A DNA stretch of 64,000 nt, from positions 186,001-250,000 of the forward strand of contig NC_017733.1 of assembly GCF_000259235.1 (NCBI RefSeq), in the 5' to 3' direction. Position numbers and translations under genes: made by a program. Origin of the DNA: Helicobacter pylori_CU. GTDB lineage: Bacteria > Campylobacterota > Campylobacteria > Campylobacterales > Helicobacteraceae. Shown in pieces: positions 42,519 through 51,376 of the stretch. Every line of letters starts with the position of its first letter. Position 1 is the stretch's first letter. The notes below the pieces were generated by a model, which was not told where the DNA came from, did not search any database, and saw nothing but the letters and a program-made list of their open reading frames with translations.

Positions 42519-43970
42519 TCAATAAGCCAAAACATAATTGAAATACACGCTATAAAGTCTTCTATAGGCTAATTTAGCGCCCATGAAAGAATAGTAATTC
42601 GTGTTGATGGTGGGGATTTTCACGCCTAATTCAACGCCATGATGGATCCCTTGAAGCCTTAAACCGGTATTGAATAAGAATTGGAAATTGGTGTTGTTGA
42701 TTTTAGCGTTGTAGGTGCTATTGGTGATTTTTAAATTCGCAGATTGGTTATTAAGCCATGTCGTGCCGGCTAGAGCGATGCCTCCAAAAATGCCAAAAGA
42801 GACTTTGCGGTTTTTATCGGATCCGCCATTGATGAAATTCAATAAAAGATCACTGCCGGCGCCATAGGTGAAGACATTGGAAGCGGAGTTGAAAAAGTTG
42901 GATTTGATATAGGCATGGTTGTAATCAAAAAAGGCATAATAACGGATCCCAAAAAATTTATTTTTCCCAAAAAATTGCTTATAGCCTAATTGCACGCCCA
43001 CGCCATTCATCGCCCCGTTATTGCTTTGAGAATTAATCAATCCCACGCTTCTAAAAGGGTTATGGCCAAACTCTTTGGTGGTGGTTTGGAATTGGGAATA
43101 TTGGGTTTCGTTGAGAGAATAACTATAGCTCGATCGGCTCACCAAACTGTGAAACCCTTTAGAACCGGGCGTTTTTTGAAGGGTGTTATAGATGGTTGCT
43201 AAATTGTCCCCTTTGAGATAAGAGATCGTATCGTTAATAACGCTTGAGACTTGATTAAGGTTTTTATTGAAATCAGCGTTGGTAAACGCGCTTGGTTGGT
43301 TTTGGGGCTGGCTTGGGTCGGTTCTTCTGAATTGCTCGGCGGCTTTTTTAGCGCTATCAATCATGCTAGTAATAGCACTAAAGGTGCTGCCAAAAATAGT
43401 GCATGCGTTCCCGCTTGCATTAATGCCCCATGGTTTGCCATTGCCTCCGTCTATTCCTGGACATTGGCTTTGAAGAGTGGTAATAATGGTGCTAGCTTGA
43501 GTTAAAAGCTGGTCATAGTCATTTGCAATCGTGAGATCATTGTTTTTATTTAAGGTATTTTGGAGCGATTGAGAAATCGCATTGATCTCGTTGTATTTAT
43601 CAGTGAGTAGCGTGCCACTGGCTAAATTAGAGGCTATTACTTGCCACATGCCCACCGCAGAGCTGAGCGCTGAGGACACGGCTTGATTAGCGCTATTGGG
43701 GGTCGTTTTTAATCTGCTAGCGCTCTCTTTTAGATTGTTAATTGCTTGAGTAGTGCTTGAATTAGTGTTAGAGGCCGTTTGTTTGAGTTCGTTATAGCGG
43801 GTTAAAAGATTGTTCAAATTTTCGTAAGCGTTGGAGACTTTTTGGATTTCGCCGGTGTTTTTCACTTGTTGAACCGCTTCGCCGATTTGATAGCCCACGC
43901 TCATAAAAACGCCGTCATTTTCAGCGAGGAGTGATGACGCCATAAGAGGAAGTAAAATCGTTTTTTTCAT
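42519..43970 (-). CDS. hopA: Hop-family outer membrane protein (porin) HopA
   Basis: A 483-residue outer-membrane protein. Signal peptide KKTILLPLMASSLLA, then ENDGVFMSVGYQIGEAVQQV, nearly identical to hopM. The middle is Asn/Gln/Ser-rich with a QCPGIDG...NACTIFG Cys pair. The C-terminal barrel starts near NPFRSVGLINSQSNNGAMNG and ends YSVYFNYVLAY. Known HopA acts as a porin. AAGGAAC precedes the ATG. Same strand as hopM, separated by sulP and tRNA-Asn. Confidence 0.93.
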   Translation of the reverse strand: MKKTILLPLMASSLLAENDGVFMSVGYQIGEAVQQVKNTGEIQKVSNAYENLNNLLTRYNELKQTASNTNSSTTQAINNLKESASRLKTTPNSANQAVSSALSSAVGMWQVIASNLASGTLLTDKYNEINAISQSLQNTLNKNNDLTIANDYDQLLTQASTIITTLQSQCPGIDGGNGKPWGINASGNACTIFGSTFSAITSMIDSAKKAAEQFRRTDPSQPQNQPSAFTNADFNKNLNQVSSVINDTISYLKGDNLATIYNTLQKTPGSKGFHSLVSRSSYSYSLNETQYSQFQTTTKEFGHNPFRSVGLINSQSNNGAMNGVGVQLGYKQFFGKNKFFGIRYYAFFDYNHAYIKSNFFNSASNVFTYGAGSDLLLNFINGGSDKNRKVSFGIFGGIALAGTTWLNNQSANLKITNSTYNAKINNTNFQFLFNTGLRLQGIHHGVELGVKIPTINTNYYSFMGAKLAYRRLYSVYFNYVLAY

Positions 43971-44164
43971 AAAATGTTCCTTAAAGTAATGTTTTATTTG
44001 TAAAATCGTATCAAATTGAAACTTTATTTACAATGCGTTTAAATTGTGCCATAAATTTATTGAATTTTTAATAAAATTGAGCGAAAATTAAGAAATTTTG
44101 CTTTTTTTTTGGATTTAAAAAAAGATTTTTGATAGTGAAAAATGTTTTGAGTGCTTTTTAAAAT

Positions 44165-44896
44165 TTATCGCTCAAGGAGATTGGGGCTAAAAATTTTCAA
44201 AGCGTTTTGCAAATCTTCTTGGGTGTCAATGCCTATGCTTTGGCTTTGAACGATTTTTACTGCAATCTTTTTTTGATAATACAAAGCCCTTAATTGCTCT
44301 AATTTTTCTATTTCCTCTAAAACGCAAGGTTTTAAAGCGCATAATTCTTCTAAGATTTCTTTATTGTGGAAGCCATAAATACCGATATGCCCTAAAAGGG
44401 GGGTTTGGCGTTTCGCATCAAAATCTCGTAAAAAGGGGATAAGGGAGCGCGAAAAATACAAGGCGTTATTTTGATTGTCTAAAACCACCTTGACTAAATT
44501 GGGGCTTTTGGCTTGTTCTTCATCAATGACTTTAGCGCAAGTCGCCATGAAAGGGGCGTTTTTGGTGGCTTCTAATAAGGCTAAAATGACTTCTTTTTCT
44601 AAAAAAGGCTCATCGCCTTGCAAGTTTAAAACCCTTTCATCGTTTTTTAACCCTAAAATTTGCGCCGCTTCCAAACAGCGTTCTGTGCCGCTATTATGGT
44701 GTTTGGAGGTTAGCACCGCTTTAATGTGGAATTTTTGGCATGTTTGCATGATGCTTTCATCATCGCAAGCGACTACGCATTCATCTACAAGATTTGCGTT
44801 TTTAGCGCAACGCACTACCATAGGCAAGCCAAAAATGTCTTCTAGCACTTTATTTTCAAAACGACTGGATTTTAATCTAGCAGGAATGATAATCAT
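44165..44896 (-). CDS. kdsB: 3-deoxy-manno-octulosonate cytidylyltransferase
   Basis: Activates Kdo as CMP-Kdo for the LPS inner core. The 243-residue nucleotidyltransferase starts with IIIPARLKSSRFENKVL. LNLQGDEPFLEKEVI holds the metal-binding Asp, and the GHIGIYGF and DTQEDL segments complete the family pattern. It is divergent from dsbK. Confidence 0.96.
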   Translation of the reverse strand: MIIIPARLKSSRFENKVLEDIFGLPMVVRCAKNANLVDECVVACDDESIMQTCQKFHIKAVLTSKHHNSGTERCLEAAQILGLKNDERVLNLQGDEPFLEKEVILALLEATKNAPFMATCAKVIDEEQAKSPNLVKVVLDNQNNALYFSRSLIPFLRDFDAKRQTPLLGHIGIYGFHNKEILEELCALKPCVLEEIEKLEQLRALYYQKKIAVKIVQSQSIGIDTQEDLQNALKIFSPNLLER

Positions 44897-44934
44897 CTTT
44901 AAACCTTTTTAAGCCAAAATAGGGGATTTTATGG

Positions 44935-44940
44935 TATTAT
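44935..44940 (+). promoter_or_regulatory. -10-like box of the dsbK cluster
   Basis: TATTAT 64 bases before the dsbK ATG in the 107-base divergent region with kdsB. TTTAGGAG just before the ATG is the ribosome-binding site. It would serve dsbK and the three genes behind it. Confidence 0.4.
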
Positions 44941-45003
44941 ACCCATTTAAAAGCTTATTCCTTTTATTGTAAGGATTTAGGCTATTGAACTTTAGGAGTT
45001 TTA

Positions 45004-45801
45004 ATGATATTAAGAGCGAGTGTGTTGAGCGCGTTACTTCTTGTAGGCTTAGGGGCAGCCCCTAAACATTCAGTTTCAGCTAATGACAAACGGATGCAGG
45101 ATAATTTAGTGAGCGTGATTGAAAAACAAACCAATAAAAAGGTGCGTATTTTAGAAATCAAACCTTTAAAATCCAGCCAGGATTTGAAAATGGTCGTTAT
45201 TGAAGATCCGGACACTAAATACAATATCCCGCTTGTAGTGAGTAAGGATGGTAATTTAGTCATAGGGCTTAGCAACATATTCTTTAGCAATAAAAGCGAT
45301 GATGTGAAATTAGTTGCAGAAACCAATCAAAAAATCCAAGCTCTTAACGCCACCCAACAAAATAGTGCGAAATTGAACGCTATTTTTAATGAAATACCGG
45401 CTGATTATGTGATAGAGTTGCCCTCTACTAACGCTGAAAATAAGGACAAGATCCTTTATATTGTCTCTGATCCCATGTGTCCGCATTGCCAAAAAGAGCT
45501 CACTAAACTCAGGGATCACTTGAAAGAAAACACCGTGAGAATGGTTGTAGTGGGGTGGCTTGGAGTCAATTCGGCTAAAAAAGCGGCTTTAATCCAAGAA
45601 GAAATGGCGAAAGCTAGGGCTAGGGGAGCGAGCGTGGAAGATAAAATCTCTATTCTTGAAAAGATTTATTCCACCCAATACGATATTAACGCCCAAAAAG
45701 AGCCTGAAGATTTACGCACTAAAGTGGAAAACACCACTAAAAAGATTTTTGAATCTGGCGTGATTAAGGGCGTGCCTTTCTTGTATCATTATAAGGCATG
45801 A
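45004..45801 (+). CDS. dsbK: Periplasmic thiol:disulfide oxidoreductase DsbK
   Basis: DsbG/DsbC-like dimeric oxidoreductase of 265 residues (HP0231 by memory, reported to act as an oxidase). Signal peptide ILRASVLSALLLVGLGAA; N-terminal dimerisation region to about 120; thioredoxin-like domain with active site DPMCPHCQKE (Cys159 and Cys162); and cis-Pro in GVPFLYH near the C-terminus. First of four closely spaced genes (gaps 15, 20 and a 1-base overlap). Confidence 0.92.
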   Translation: MILRASVLSALLLVGLGAAPKHSVSANDKRMQDNLVSVIEKQTNKKVRILEIKPLKSSQDLKMVVIEDPDTKYNIPLVVSKDGNLVIGLSNIFFSNKSDDVKLVAETNQKIQALNATQQNSAKLNAIFNEIPADYVIELPSTNAENKDKILYIVSDPMCPHCQKELTKLRDHLKENTVRMVVVGWLGVNSAKKAALIQEEMAKARARGASVEDKISILEKIYSTQYDINAQKEPEDLRTKVENTTKKIFESGVIKGVPFLYHYKA

Positions 45802-45816
45802 TATAAGGCTACTCTC

Positions 45817-46464
45817 ATGAAAAAACCCTACAGAAAGATTTCTGATTATGCGATCGTGGGTGGTTTGAGCGCATTGGTGATGGTGAGCATTGTGGGGTGT
45901 AAGAGCAATGCTGATGACAAGCCCAAAGAGCAAAGCTCTTTAAGTCAAAGCGTTCAAAAAGGTGCGTTCGTGATTTTAGAAGAGCAAAAGGATAAATCTT
46001 ACAAGGTTGTTGAAGAATACCCCAGCTCAAGAACCCACATTATAGTGCGCGATTTGCAAGGCAATGAACGAGTGCTAAGCAATGAAGAGATTCAAAAGCT
46101 CATTAAAGAAGAAGAAGCTAAAATTGATAACGGCACGAGCAAACTTGTCCAGCCTAATAATGGAGGGAGTAATGAAAGCTCAGGCTTTGGCTTGGGGAGC
46201 GCGATTTTAGGGAGTGCGGCGGGGGCGATTTTAGGGAGTTATATTGGTAATAAGCTTTTCAATAACCCTAATTACCAGCAAAACGCCCAACGGACCTACA
46301 AATCCCCACAAGCTTACCAACGCTCTCAAAATTCCTTTTCTAAAAGCGCGCCTAGTACTTCAAGCATGGGTGGGGCGAGTAAGGGACAGAGCGGGTTTTT
46401 TGGCTCTAATAGGCCTACTAGCTCGCCGGCGGTAAGCTCTGGGACAAGGGGCTTTAACGCATAA
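45817..46464 (+). CDS. Lipoprotein of the UPF0323 type
   Basis: A 215-residue protein with a lipoprotein signal ending SIVGC (Cys28). The body contains EEYPSSRTHIIVRDLQGNER and a Gly/Ala-rich GSAILGSAAGAILGSYIGNKL that resembles a glycine-zipper segment. The Ser/Gly-rich tail is of low complexity. Function unknown. It lies 15 bases after dsbK, so envelope function is likely. Matches HP0232 by memory. Confidence 0.8.
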   Translation: MKKPYRKISDYAIVGGLSALVMVSIVGCKSNADDKPKEQSSLSQSVQKGAFVILEEQKDKSYKVVEEYPSSRTHIIVRDLQGNERVLSNEEIQKLIKEEEAKIDNGTSKLVQPNNGGSNESSGFGLGSAILGSAAGAILGSYIGNKLFNNPNYQQNAQRTYKSPQAYQRSQNSFSKSAPSTSSMGGASKGQSGFFGSNRPTSSPAVSSGTRGFNA

Positions 46465-46484
46465 AATCTATTTAAGGTTAAAAA

Positions 46485-47657
46485 ATGCAAGTGATTCCTT
46501 TAAAACCTTTAGACAATAAGACTTTAGAAGAGATCGGCTTAGATTGGCACACGAATGATGACATGTCATCTTATATCGCTGATGAAATGGTGGTTGTTTC
46601 TCAAAAAGAAGCGGACGCTTATTATGACGCTTGTAATGAGCTTTATGACATGTTTGTAGAGACGGCTGAAGAGGCCATTCAAAACGATCGCTTTTTTGAA
46701 TTGGATATTCCTAACGCGCTCATTCCTATGATCAAACAGAGTTTTGAAGAAGAAGTGCATTGGCATATTTACGGGCGTTTTGATTTAGCCGGGGGGCTTG
46801 ATGGCAAGCCCATTAAATTACTGGAATTTAACGCTGATACCCCTACCATGCTTTATGAAACCGCAGTGATTCAATGGGCGTTACTCAAAGCGAATGGCTA
46901 TGATGAAAACAAGCAATTCAATAACCTTTATGAAGCGCTTGGCGAGAATTTTAAACGCATGGTAACTTTGGGCGAAGACACGAGCCGTTTTGAGGAAATG
47001 TATGAGGGGTGGAAAATCCTTTTTTCAAGCGTTAGGGGGAATATTGAAGAAGAGCGCACCATGCGTTTTTTGCAAGACGCTGCTCAGAGCGTGGGGTTTG
47101 AAACGGATTTTTCTTACATTGATGAGGTGGAGTTTAATGTAGAAGAGGGCGTGTTTAAAAACGGCTTGAATTATGAATTTTTATTCAAACTGATCCCATG
47201 GGAAAACATCGCTATTGACGAGCCAGAATTAGCCCTTTTGATGCAAGGCATGATGGAAAATAAAAACACGATTTTTTTAAACCCGGCTTATACGATTCTT
47301 TTCCAATCCAAGCGTTTTTTAAAACTTTTATGGGACAGATACCCCAACCACCCCTTATTGTTAGAAACGAGTTATGAGCCTTTAGCCCATAAAAAGCAAA
47401 TCAAAAAAGTGGCTTTTGGTAGGGAAGGGGCGAATAGTGAAATCTTTGAAGCTTCCATGCAATCGCTTTTAAAAACGGATGGCGTTTATTCTAACCACAA
47501 ACCCATTTATCAGGAATTTTACGAGCTTAATTCGCATAACGGGTTGTATTATCAGCCTAATGTGTTTTTTGCTTATGAATCTTGCGCACTAGGGTTTAGA
47601 AAAGGGGGGTTAATTTTGGATAATTTTTCTAAATTCGTGAGCCACAGGTTGCAATAA
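46485..47657 (+). CDS. Glutathionylspermidine synthase-like ATP-grasp protein
   Basis: A 390-residue cytoplasmic protein of the GSP-synthase family (YgiC/YjfC-like). Family landmarks are GRFDLAGGLDGKPIKLLEFN, NADTPTMLYE, LLWDRYPNHPLLLETSYEP (ATP-binding) and KVAFGREGANSE. H. pylori makes no glutathione as far as is known, so the real substrate is probably a peptide amidation not yet identified. It overlaps the next gene by one base. Confidence 0.85.
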   Translation: MQVIPLKPLDNKTLEEIGLDWHTNDDMSSYIADEMVVVSQKEADAYYDACNELYDMFVETAEEAIQNDRFFELDIPNALIPMIKQSFEEEVHWHIYGRFDLAGGLDGKPIKLLEFNADTPTMLYETAVIQWALLKANGYDENKQFNNLYEALGENFKRMVTLGEDTSRFEEMYEGWKILFSSVRGNIEEERTMRFLQDAAQSVGFETDFSYIDEVEFNVEEGVFKNGLNYEFLFKLIPWENIAIDEPELALLMQGMMENKNTIFLNPAYTILFQSKRFLKLLWDRYPNHPLLLETSYEPLAHKKQIKKVAFGREGANSEIFEASMQSLLKTDGVYSNHKPIYQEFYELNSHNGLYYQPNVFFAYESCALGFRKGGLILDNFSKFVSHRLQ

Positions 47658-48187
47658 TGAGCGCAATGATGCGTTATTTCCACATCTATGCGACCACTTT
47701 TTTCTTCCCTTTGGTGCTTCTTTTTGCGGTTAGCGGGCTTTCATTGCTCTTTGGGGTGCGCCAAGACACTGGCGCTACTATCAAAGAGTGGGTTTTAGAA
47801 AAATCCTTAAAAAAAGAAGAACGATTGGATTTTTTAAAAGACTTTATAAAAGAAAACCATATCGCTATGCCTAAAAAGATAGAGCCTAGAGAGCATAGGG
47901 GAGCGTTGGTTATTGGCACGCCTTTGTATGAAATCAACCTTGAAACTAAAGGCGACCAAACCAAAATCAAAACCATTGAAAGGGGCTTTTTAGGCACGCT
48001 CATCATGCTGCATAAGGCTAAGGTGGGCGTTGTGTTTAAGGCGCTTTTGGGGATTTTTTGCGTGTTTTTATTGCTGTTTTATGTGAGCGCGTTTTTAATG
48101 GTGGCTTTTAAGGACACTAAACGCATGTTTGTAAGCGTTTTGATAGGGAGTATCGTGTTCTTTGGAGCGATCTATTGGTCTTTATAG
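47657..48187 (+). CDS. PepSY-TM-like integral membrane protein
   Basis: A 176-residue protein with one membrane segment near the N-terminus (HIYATTFFFPLVLLFAVSGLSLL), a soluble periplasmic part (50-115), and two further membrane segments at the C-terminus. The layout and the His in RYFHIYAT fit the PepSY-associated TM family; family call moderate. It starts within the TAATG of the preceding gene, so it is translationally coupled. Matches HP0234 by memory. Confidence 0.8.
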   Translation: MSAMMRYFHIYATTFFFPLVLLFAVSGLSLLFGVRQDTGATIKEWVLEKSLKKEERLDFLKDFIKENHIAMPKKIEPREHRGALVIGTPLYEINLETKGDQTKIKTIERGFLGTLIMLHKAKVGVVFKALLGIFCVFLLLFYVSAFLMVAFKDTKRMFVSVLIGSIVFFGAIYWSL

Positions 48188-48365
48188 GGTTTAAAAACAC
48201 TAAAGGTGTTTTTCACAATCAAAAAAAAGAGCTAAGCGAGCGATAGTTAACGCGCTCTTAGGGGGTTATGAGGGATTTGGTGGGTTGTGGGGGAATTTCA
48301 AAATACCCCTATCCCCTTATGAGTTTTAAAAGTCCTGTTTTTTAAAAAATTAAAGAATAACTAAA
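48188..48365 (-). repeat. Intergenic repeat, copy C (inverted)
   Basis: Read on the minus strand it gives AAACTCATAAGGGGATAGGGG and TATTTTG as in copy A, then C-runs, then TATCGCTCGCTTAGCTC and TTTTTTTTGAT as in copy B. It starts right at the stop of the facing gene (48187). On the plus strand 48261-48293 is a four-run G-tract. It fills the first quarter of the 726-base gap 48188-48913. Confidence 0.5.
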
Positions 48366-48544
48366 CCACCACAAAAAACCCCTAAAACTCTATCTTTAAA
48401 CTAAAAGCGTTTTTACCTGTCTCACCTAACAACAATTTTTAAAAGAACGCCTGAAATTTAACTATTTTTCGTTATTTTTATCAAGTCTTTTTATAGCGTG
48501 CGCATACCGCTCTGTTATCGTGTGATTCGTGTTTATAACATGCT

Positions 48545-48550
48545 TATAAT
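48545..48550 (+). promoter_or_regulatory. Orphan -10 box in the HP0234-hcpE gap
   Basis: Perfect TATAAT with no plus-strand gene within 10 kb downstream. A transcript from about 48557 would run antisense to the micro-ORF at 48692-48754 and to hcpE. Candidate small-RNA promoter. Confidence 0.35.
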
Positions 48551-48691
48551 AGCAACCACGCAAAAAAAGCCATAAATTAAAGCCATTTGAAAAACACAAC
48601 CAAACGCATATCTATCCCATAGCACAAAAAAACACGCTAAAACGTTTTTATTTTATAGGACTTTTAAACCTAAAACCCACTTCAAGCTAAC

Positions 48692-48754
48692 CTAACAAAA
48701 ATTCACACTATAAAAACACGCTAACAAATACAACCAAACAACCGCAAAAAACAT
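48692..48754 (-). CDS. Possible hydrophobic micro-peptide (20 residues)
   Basis: ATG 48754 to TAG 48692 encodes MFFAVVWLYLLACFYSVNFC, almost wholly hydrophobic. The A of the ATG is the last base of a perfect 9-bp hairpin (TTCAAAAAG, TTTT loop, CTTTTTGAA at 48754-48775). No clear ribosome-binding site is visible. Size and layout recall type I toxins, but no homology to AapA peptides is seen. It could be chance in the hcpE 3' region. The rest of 48366-48913 shows no other gene. Confidence 0.2.
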   Translation of the reverse strand: MFFAVVWLYLLACFYSVNFC

Positions 48755-48913
48755 TCAAAAAGTTTTCTTTTTGAAAATAGACAAAACCCTAAAAACACTA
48801 AAGATTAAAAAATTAATAGGGTGGGTTTCTGCTTTAGCTCTTAAAACAGAGCCAAATCTTTGGAAAGTTTTGAGTTAAACATGATGATAATTTAGGGGGA
48901 TTGATTAAGATTT

Positions 48914-49981
48914 TCAATACCCTCTAAGTTTAGTGAGGTTTTCGCATGCCTGTTTCATGCCTAGCTTACAGGCCTTGTCATAAATCATTATGGCGTTTTC
49001 TTTATCTTTCATGTTGTAATACATGCCCGCTAGAGCGAAGCAACCCACTTCATCGCCCATATCGCAACCCCTTTCATAATTATCAAGGGCTTTCCTCAAG
49101 TCTTTTGGAACAGCGTCCCCTTGGGAATATATAAAGCCCATCCTGGAGCAACTCACCGCGCTCCCCATATCGCATGCTTGTTTGAAATAATCAAAAGCCT
49201 TTTGGGGATCTTTTTTGACATACCTGCCTAACATATACATAGAGCCTAAACTCGCGCAACCACCAGAATTGTTTAACCCACAAGCTTTTTGCAAATAATC
49301 AAACGCCACTTCAAAATCTTCATCAAGCCCTGCATCGCCATTTTCAAACAAACTCCCTAACGCGCGACAAGCCTGCCCATCATCCAATCGGCACGCTTTC
49401 AAATAATAGATGACGGCTTTATGGTTGCTTTGTTTGACTTCTAAAAAGCCTTTTTCATAAGCCACGCCCAAAACATAACACCCCTTAGCCATATCAAAAT
49501 TACAGCTTTTTTGGTAGTAGGTAACCGCTTGAGCGGCATTGCCTTTGATTTTTCTATCATAAATGATGCCTAAATTATAGCAACTCTCAGGGTGTTTTAA
49601 AACGCATGCCTTAGCGTAAGCGTCAATGGCTTCTTGATAATTTTGAGCCGTGCCTAACCCCTCATCATAAAGCCCCCCTAAACCAAAACACCCTTCCCTA
49701 TCATCAGCCTGGCATGCGGTTTTATAATATTCTAGGGCTTTTTTATAATCTATTCTAGTGCCTTGCCCGTTTTCATAAATGATTCCTAATTGCGTGCAAC
49801 CTTCACTCACCCCATCATTGCATGCTTTTTTAAAATAAGACATGGCTTTAGAATAATTCCCGCTTTTATAGGCTCTTTCAGCAACCCCCAAAAAACTATC
49901 GTCTTGTTTCCCCCATAAATGGGCGTTCAAGCTCCAAAAAAATAACCCACAAACTAATATTTTTAAAATTTTGACACTCAT
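48914..49981 (-). CDS. hcpE: Sel1-like repeat cysteine-rich protein HcpE
   Basis: Exported Hcp paralogue, 355 residues, the known HcpE length. Signal peptide KILKILVCGLFFWSLNAHLWG, then about nine Sel1-like repeats of 36 residues with the CxxxxxxxC pairs (CNDGVSEGC, CQADDREGC, CVLKHPESC, CNFDMAKGC and so on). HcpE is known to be secreted and antigenic in patients. AAGGAAG precedes the ATG. A separate transcript from the heme cluster upstream is likely. Confidence 0.93.
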   Translation of the reverse strand: MSVKILKILVCGLFFWSLNAHLWGKQDDSFLGVAERAYKSGNYSKAMSYFKKACNDGVSEGCTQLGIIYENGQGTRIDYKKALEYYKTACQADDREGCFGLGGLYDEGLGTAQNYQEAIDAYAKACVLKHPESCYNLGIIYDRKIKGNAAQAVTYYQKSCNFDMAKGCYVLGVAYEKGFLEVKQSNHKAVIYYLKACRLDDGQACRALGSLFENGDAGLDEDFEVAFDYLQKACGLNNSGGCASLGSMYMLGRYVKKDPQKAFDYFKQACDMGSAVSCSRMGFIYSQGDAVPKDLRKALDNYERGCDMGDEVGCFALAGMYYNMKDKENAIMIYDKACKLGMKQACENLTKLRGY

Positions 49982-50048
49982 TTCTTCCTTCTTTTAAATT
50001 CTGATTTTTAGAACCCTTCTTTAATCAAAACAAAAAATGCAACGCTCC

Positions 50049-50054
50049 ATTTTA
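50049..50054 (-). promoter_or_regulatory. Putative -10 box of the hcpE promoter
   Basis: TAAAAT on the minus strand in GCTAAAATGG, 67 bases before the hcpE ATG and just after the cytochrome c stop. Confidence 0.4.
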
Positions 50055-50074
50055 GCATAAATCAAGCGCTTTGA

Positions 50075-50446
50075 TTAAGGCTTGGAAGAATCCTTATGTT
50101 CTTCTTTATGCCCTAAAGAGGTGATGTAAAGGTAAATCGCTTGGATTTCTTCTAAATTGAGATTGTATTTAGGCATCATGCCTTTGCCTAAACTCAAGGC
50201 GTCTTTAAAGGTTTTAAAATCTAAATGGTTGATTTTAGGGGCGTAGAGGATTTTTTTCTCGCCTTTTTCATAATAAAAAGTGATTTCTTGTTTTTCGCCT
50301 TTAATGCCATGGCATTTCGCGCACGCAACACCCCTAGGGTTTTTATAAAGGGCCATCCCGTATTCCAAATCAGAGATGAAATCCGCTTCCTTAGCGTTCA
50401 AACTTAACCACCACAAGAACAAAACTAGCGCGATAAACAAACGCAT
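50075..50446 (-). CDS. Small periplasmic c-type cytochrome
   Basis: A 123-residue protein with a signal peptide (RLFIALVLFLWWLSLNA) and a single heme c site CAKCH (near residue 42). The distal Met ligand is likely in GKGMMPKYN, followed by the C-terminal helix LEEIQAIYLYITSLG. Electron donor and acceptor unknown. Its start overlaps the hemC stop by one base, so heme synthesis and a heme user are coupled. Matches HP0236 by memory. Confidence 0.88.
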   Translation of the reverse strand: MRLFIALVLFLWWLSLNAKEADFISDLEYGMALYKNPRGVACAKCHGIKGEKQEITFYYEKGEKKILYAPKINHLDFKTFKDALSLGKGMMPKYNLNLEEIQAIYLYITSLGHKEEHKDSSKP

Positions 50447-51366
50447 TAAAACAACTGCGCCTTTTCTAAAATCTCTTTAGCCCCGCTTTGTAAAAACGCT
50501 TCTAAAAGCTCTTGAACTAAATCAAACGCTTTAGTTTTATCCCCTTGCTTTTCTTTAGTGATGACTTCTTTCCCGTTAGGCAAGCCCAAAACCGCCTGGA
50601 TTTTAACCCTATCGCCCATTAAACTCGCATGCACGCCTATAGGGATCTGACACCCTCCATTAAGCCCCTTAATAAACTCCCTTTCTAAATGGCAACAAAA
50701 CGCGCTTTCTTCATCGTTGAGTTTTTGGAGCGTAATAAAATGCTTGTGGTTTTTGAGCATTTCTACCCCTAAAGCCCCCTGACCCATGCTAGGAATCATT
50801 TCTTTTACGCTAAAAGCCTTGCGGTATTTCGCCCCTTGAATTTCTAGGCGGCACAACCCGGCTTCAGCCAAAATGATAGCGTCAAATTCACCGCATTCAA
50901 GCTTTTTCAAACGGGTTTGGACATTCCCCCTCAAGCTTTCTGTGTCTAGATCCTGGCGCTTCAGTTTGAGTTGCATGGAGCGCCTTAAAGAAGTCGTGCC
51001 AACCTTGGCTCCTTTAGGCAAGCTCATCAAATCAGGGAATTTCACGCTCAAAAAAGTGTCCCTCACATCAGCCCTTTTAGTGATGCATGCCAAGTCCAAC
51101 CCCTTTTCAAACACGACCGGCACATCTTTTAAAGAATGCACCGCCAAATCAATTTCGCCTTTTAAAAGCAATTCTTCTAATTCCTTAGTGAATAGCCCCT
51201 TACCGCCAATCTTATTTAAAGGGGTGTCTAAGATTTTATCGCCCCTAGTCTTAACGATTTGAATCTCGCTTTCTATAAAGCATTCTTTTTTCAGGCGTTC
51301 TTTAATGTGATTCGCTTGCCATAAGGCTAATTCGCTCCCCCTAGAGCCAATCACTAATTTTTCCAT
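50446..51366 (-). CDS. hemC: Porphobilinogen deaminase (hydroxymethylbilane synthase)
   Basis: Polymerises four porphobilinogens in heme synthesis. The 306 residues begin with VIGSRGSELALWQA. They contain SLKDVP (near 80), TTSLRR and RGNVQTRL. The Cys in NGGCQIPIGVHA (near 240) carries the dipyrromethane cofactor. It follows proS by 10 bases in a long minus-strand cluster. Confidence 0.97.
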   Translation of the reverse strand: MEKLVIGSRGSELALWQANHIKERLKKECFIESEIQIVKTRGDKILDTPLNKIGGKGLFTKELEELLLKGEIDLAVHSLKDVPVVFEKGLDLACITKRADVRDTFLSVKFPDLMSLPKGAKVGTTSLRRSMQLKLKRQDLDTESLRGNVQTRLKKLECGEFDAIILAEAGLCRLEIQGAKYRKAFSVKEMIPSMGQGALGVEMLKNHKHFITLQKLNDEESAFCCHLEREFIKGLNGGCQIPIGVHASLMGDRVKIQAVLGLPNGKEVITKEKQGDKTKAFDLVQELLEAFLQSGAKEILEKAQLF

Positions 51367-51376
51367 TCCCTCCCCC

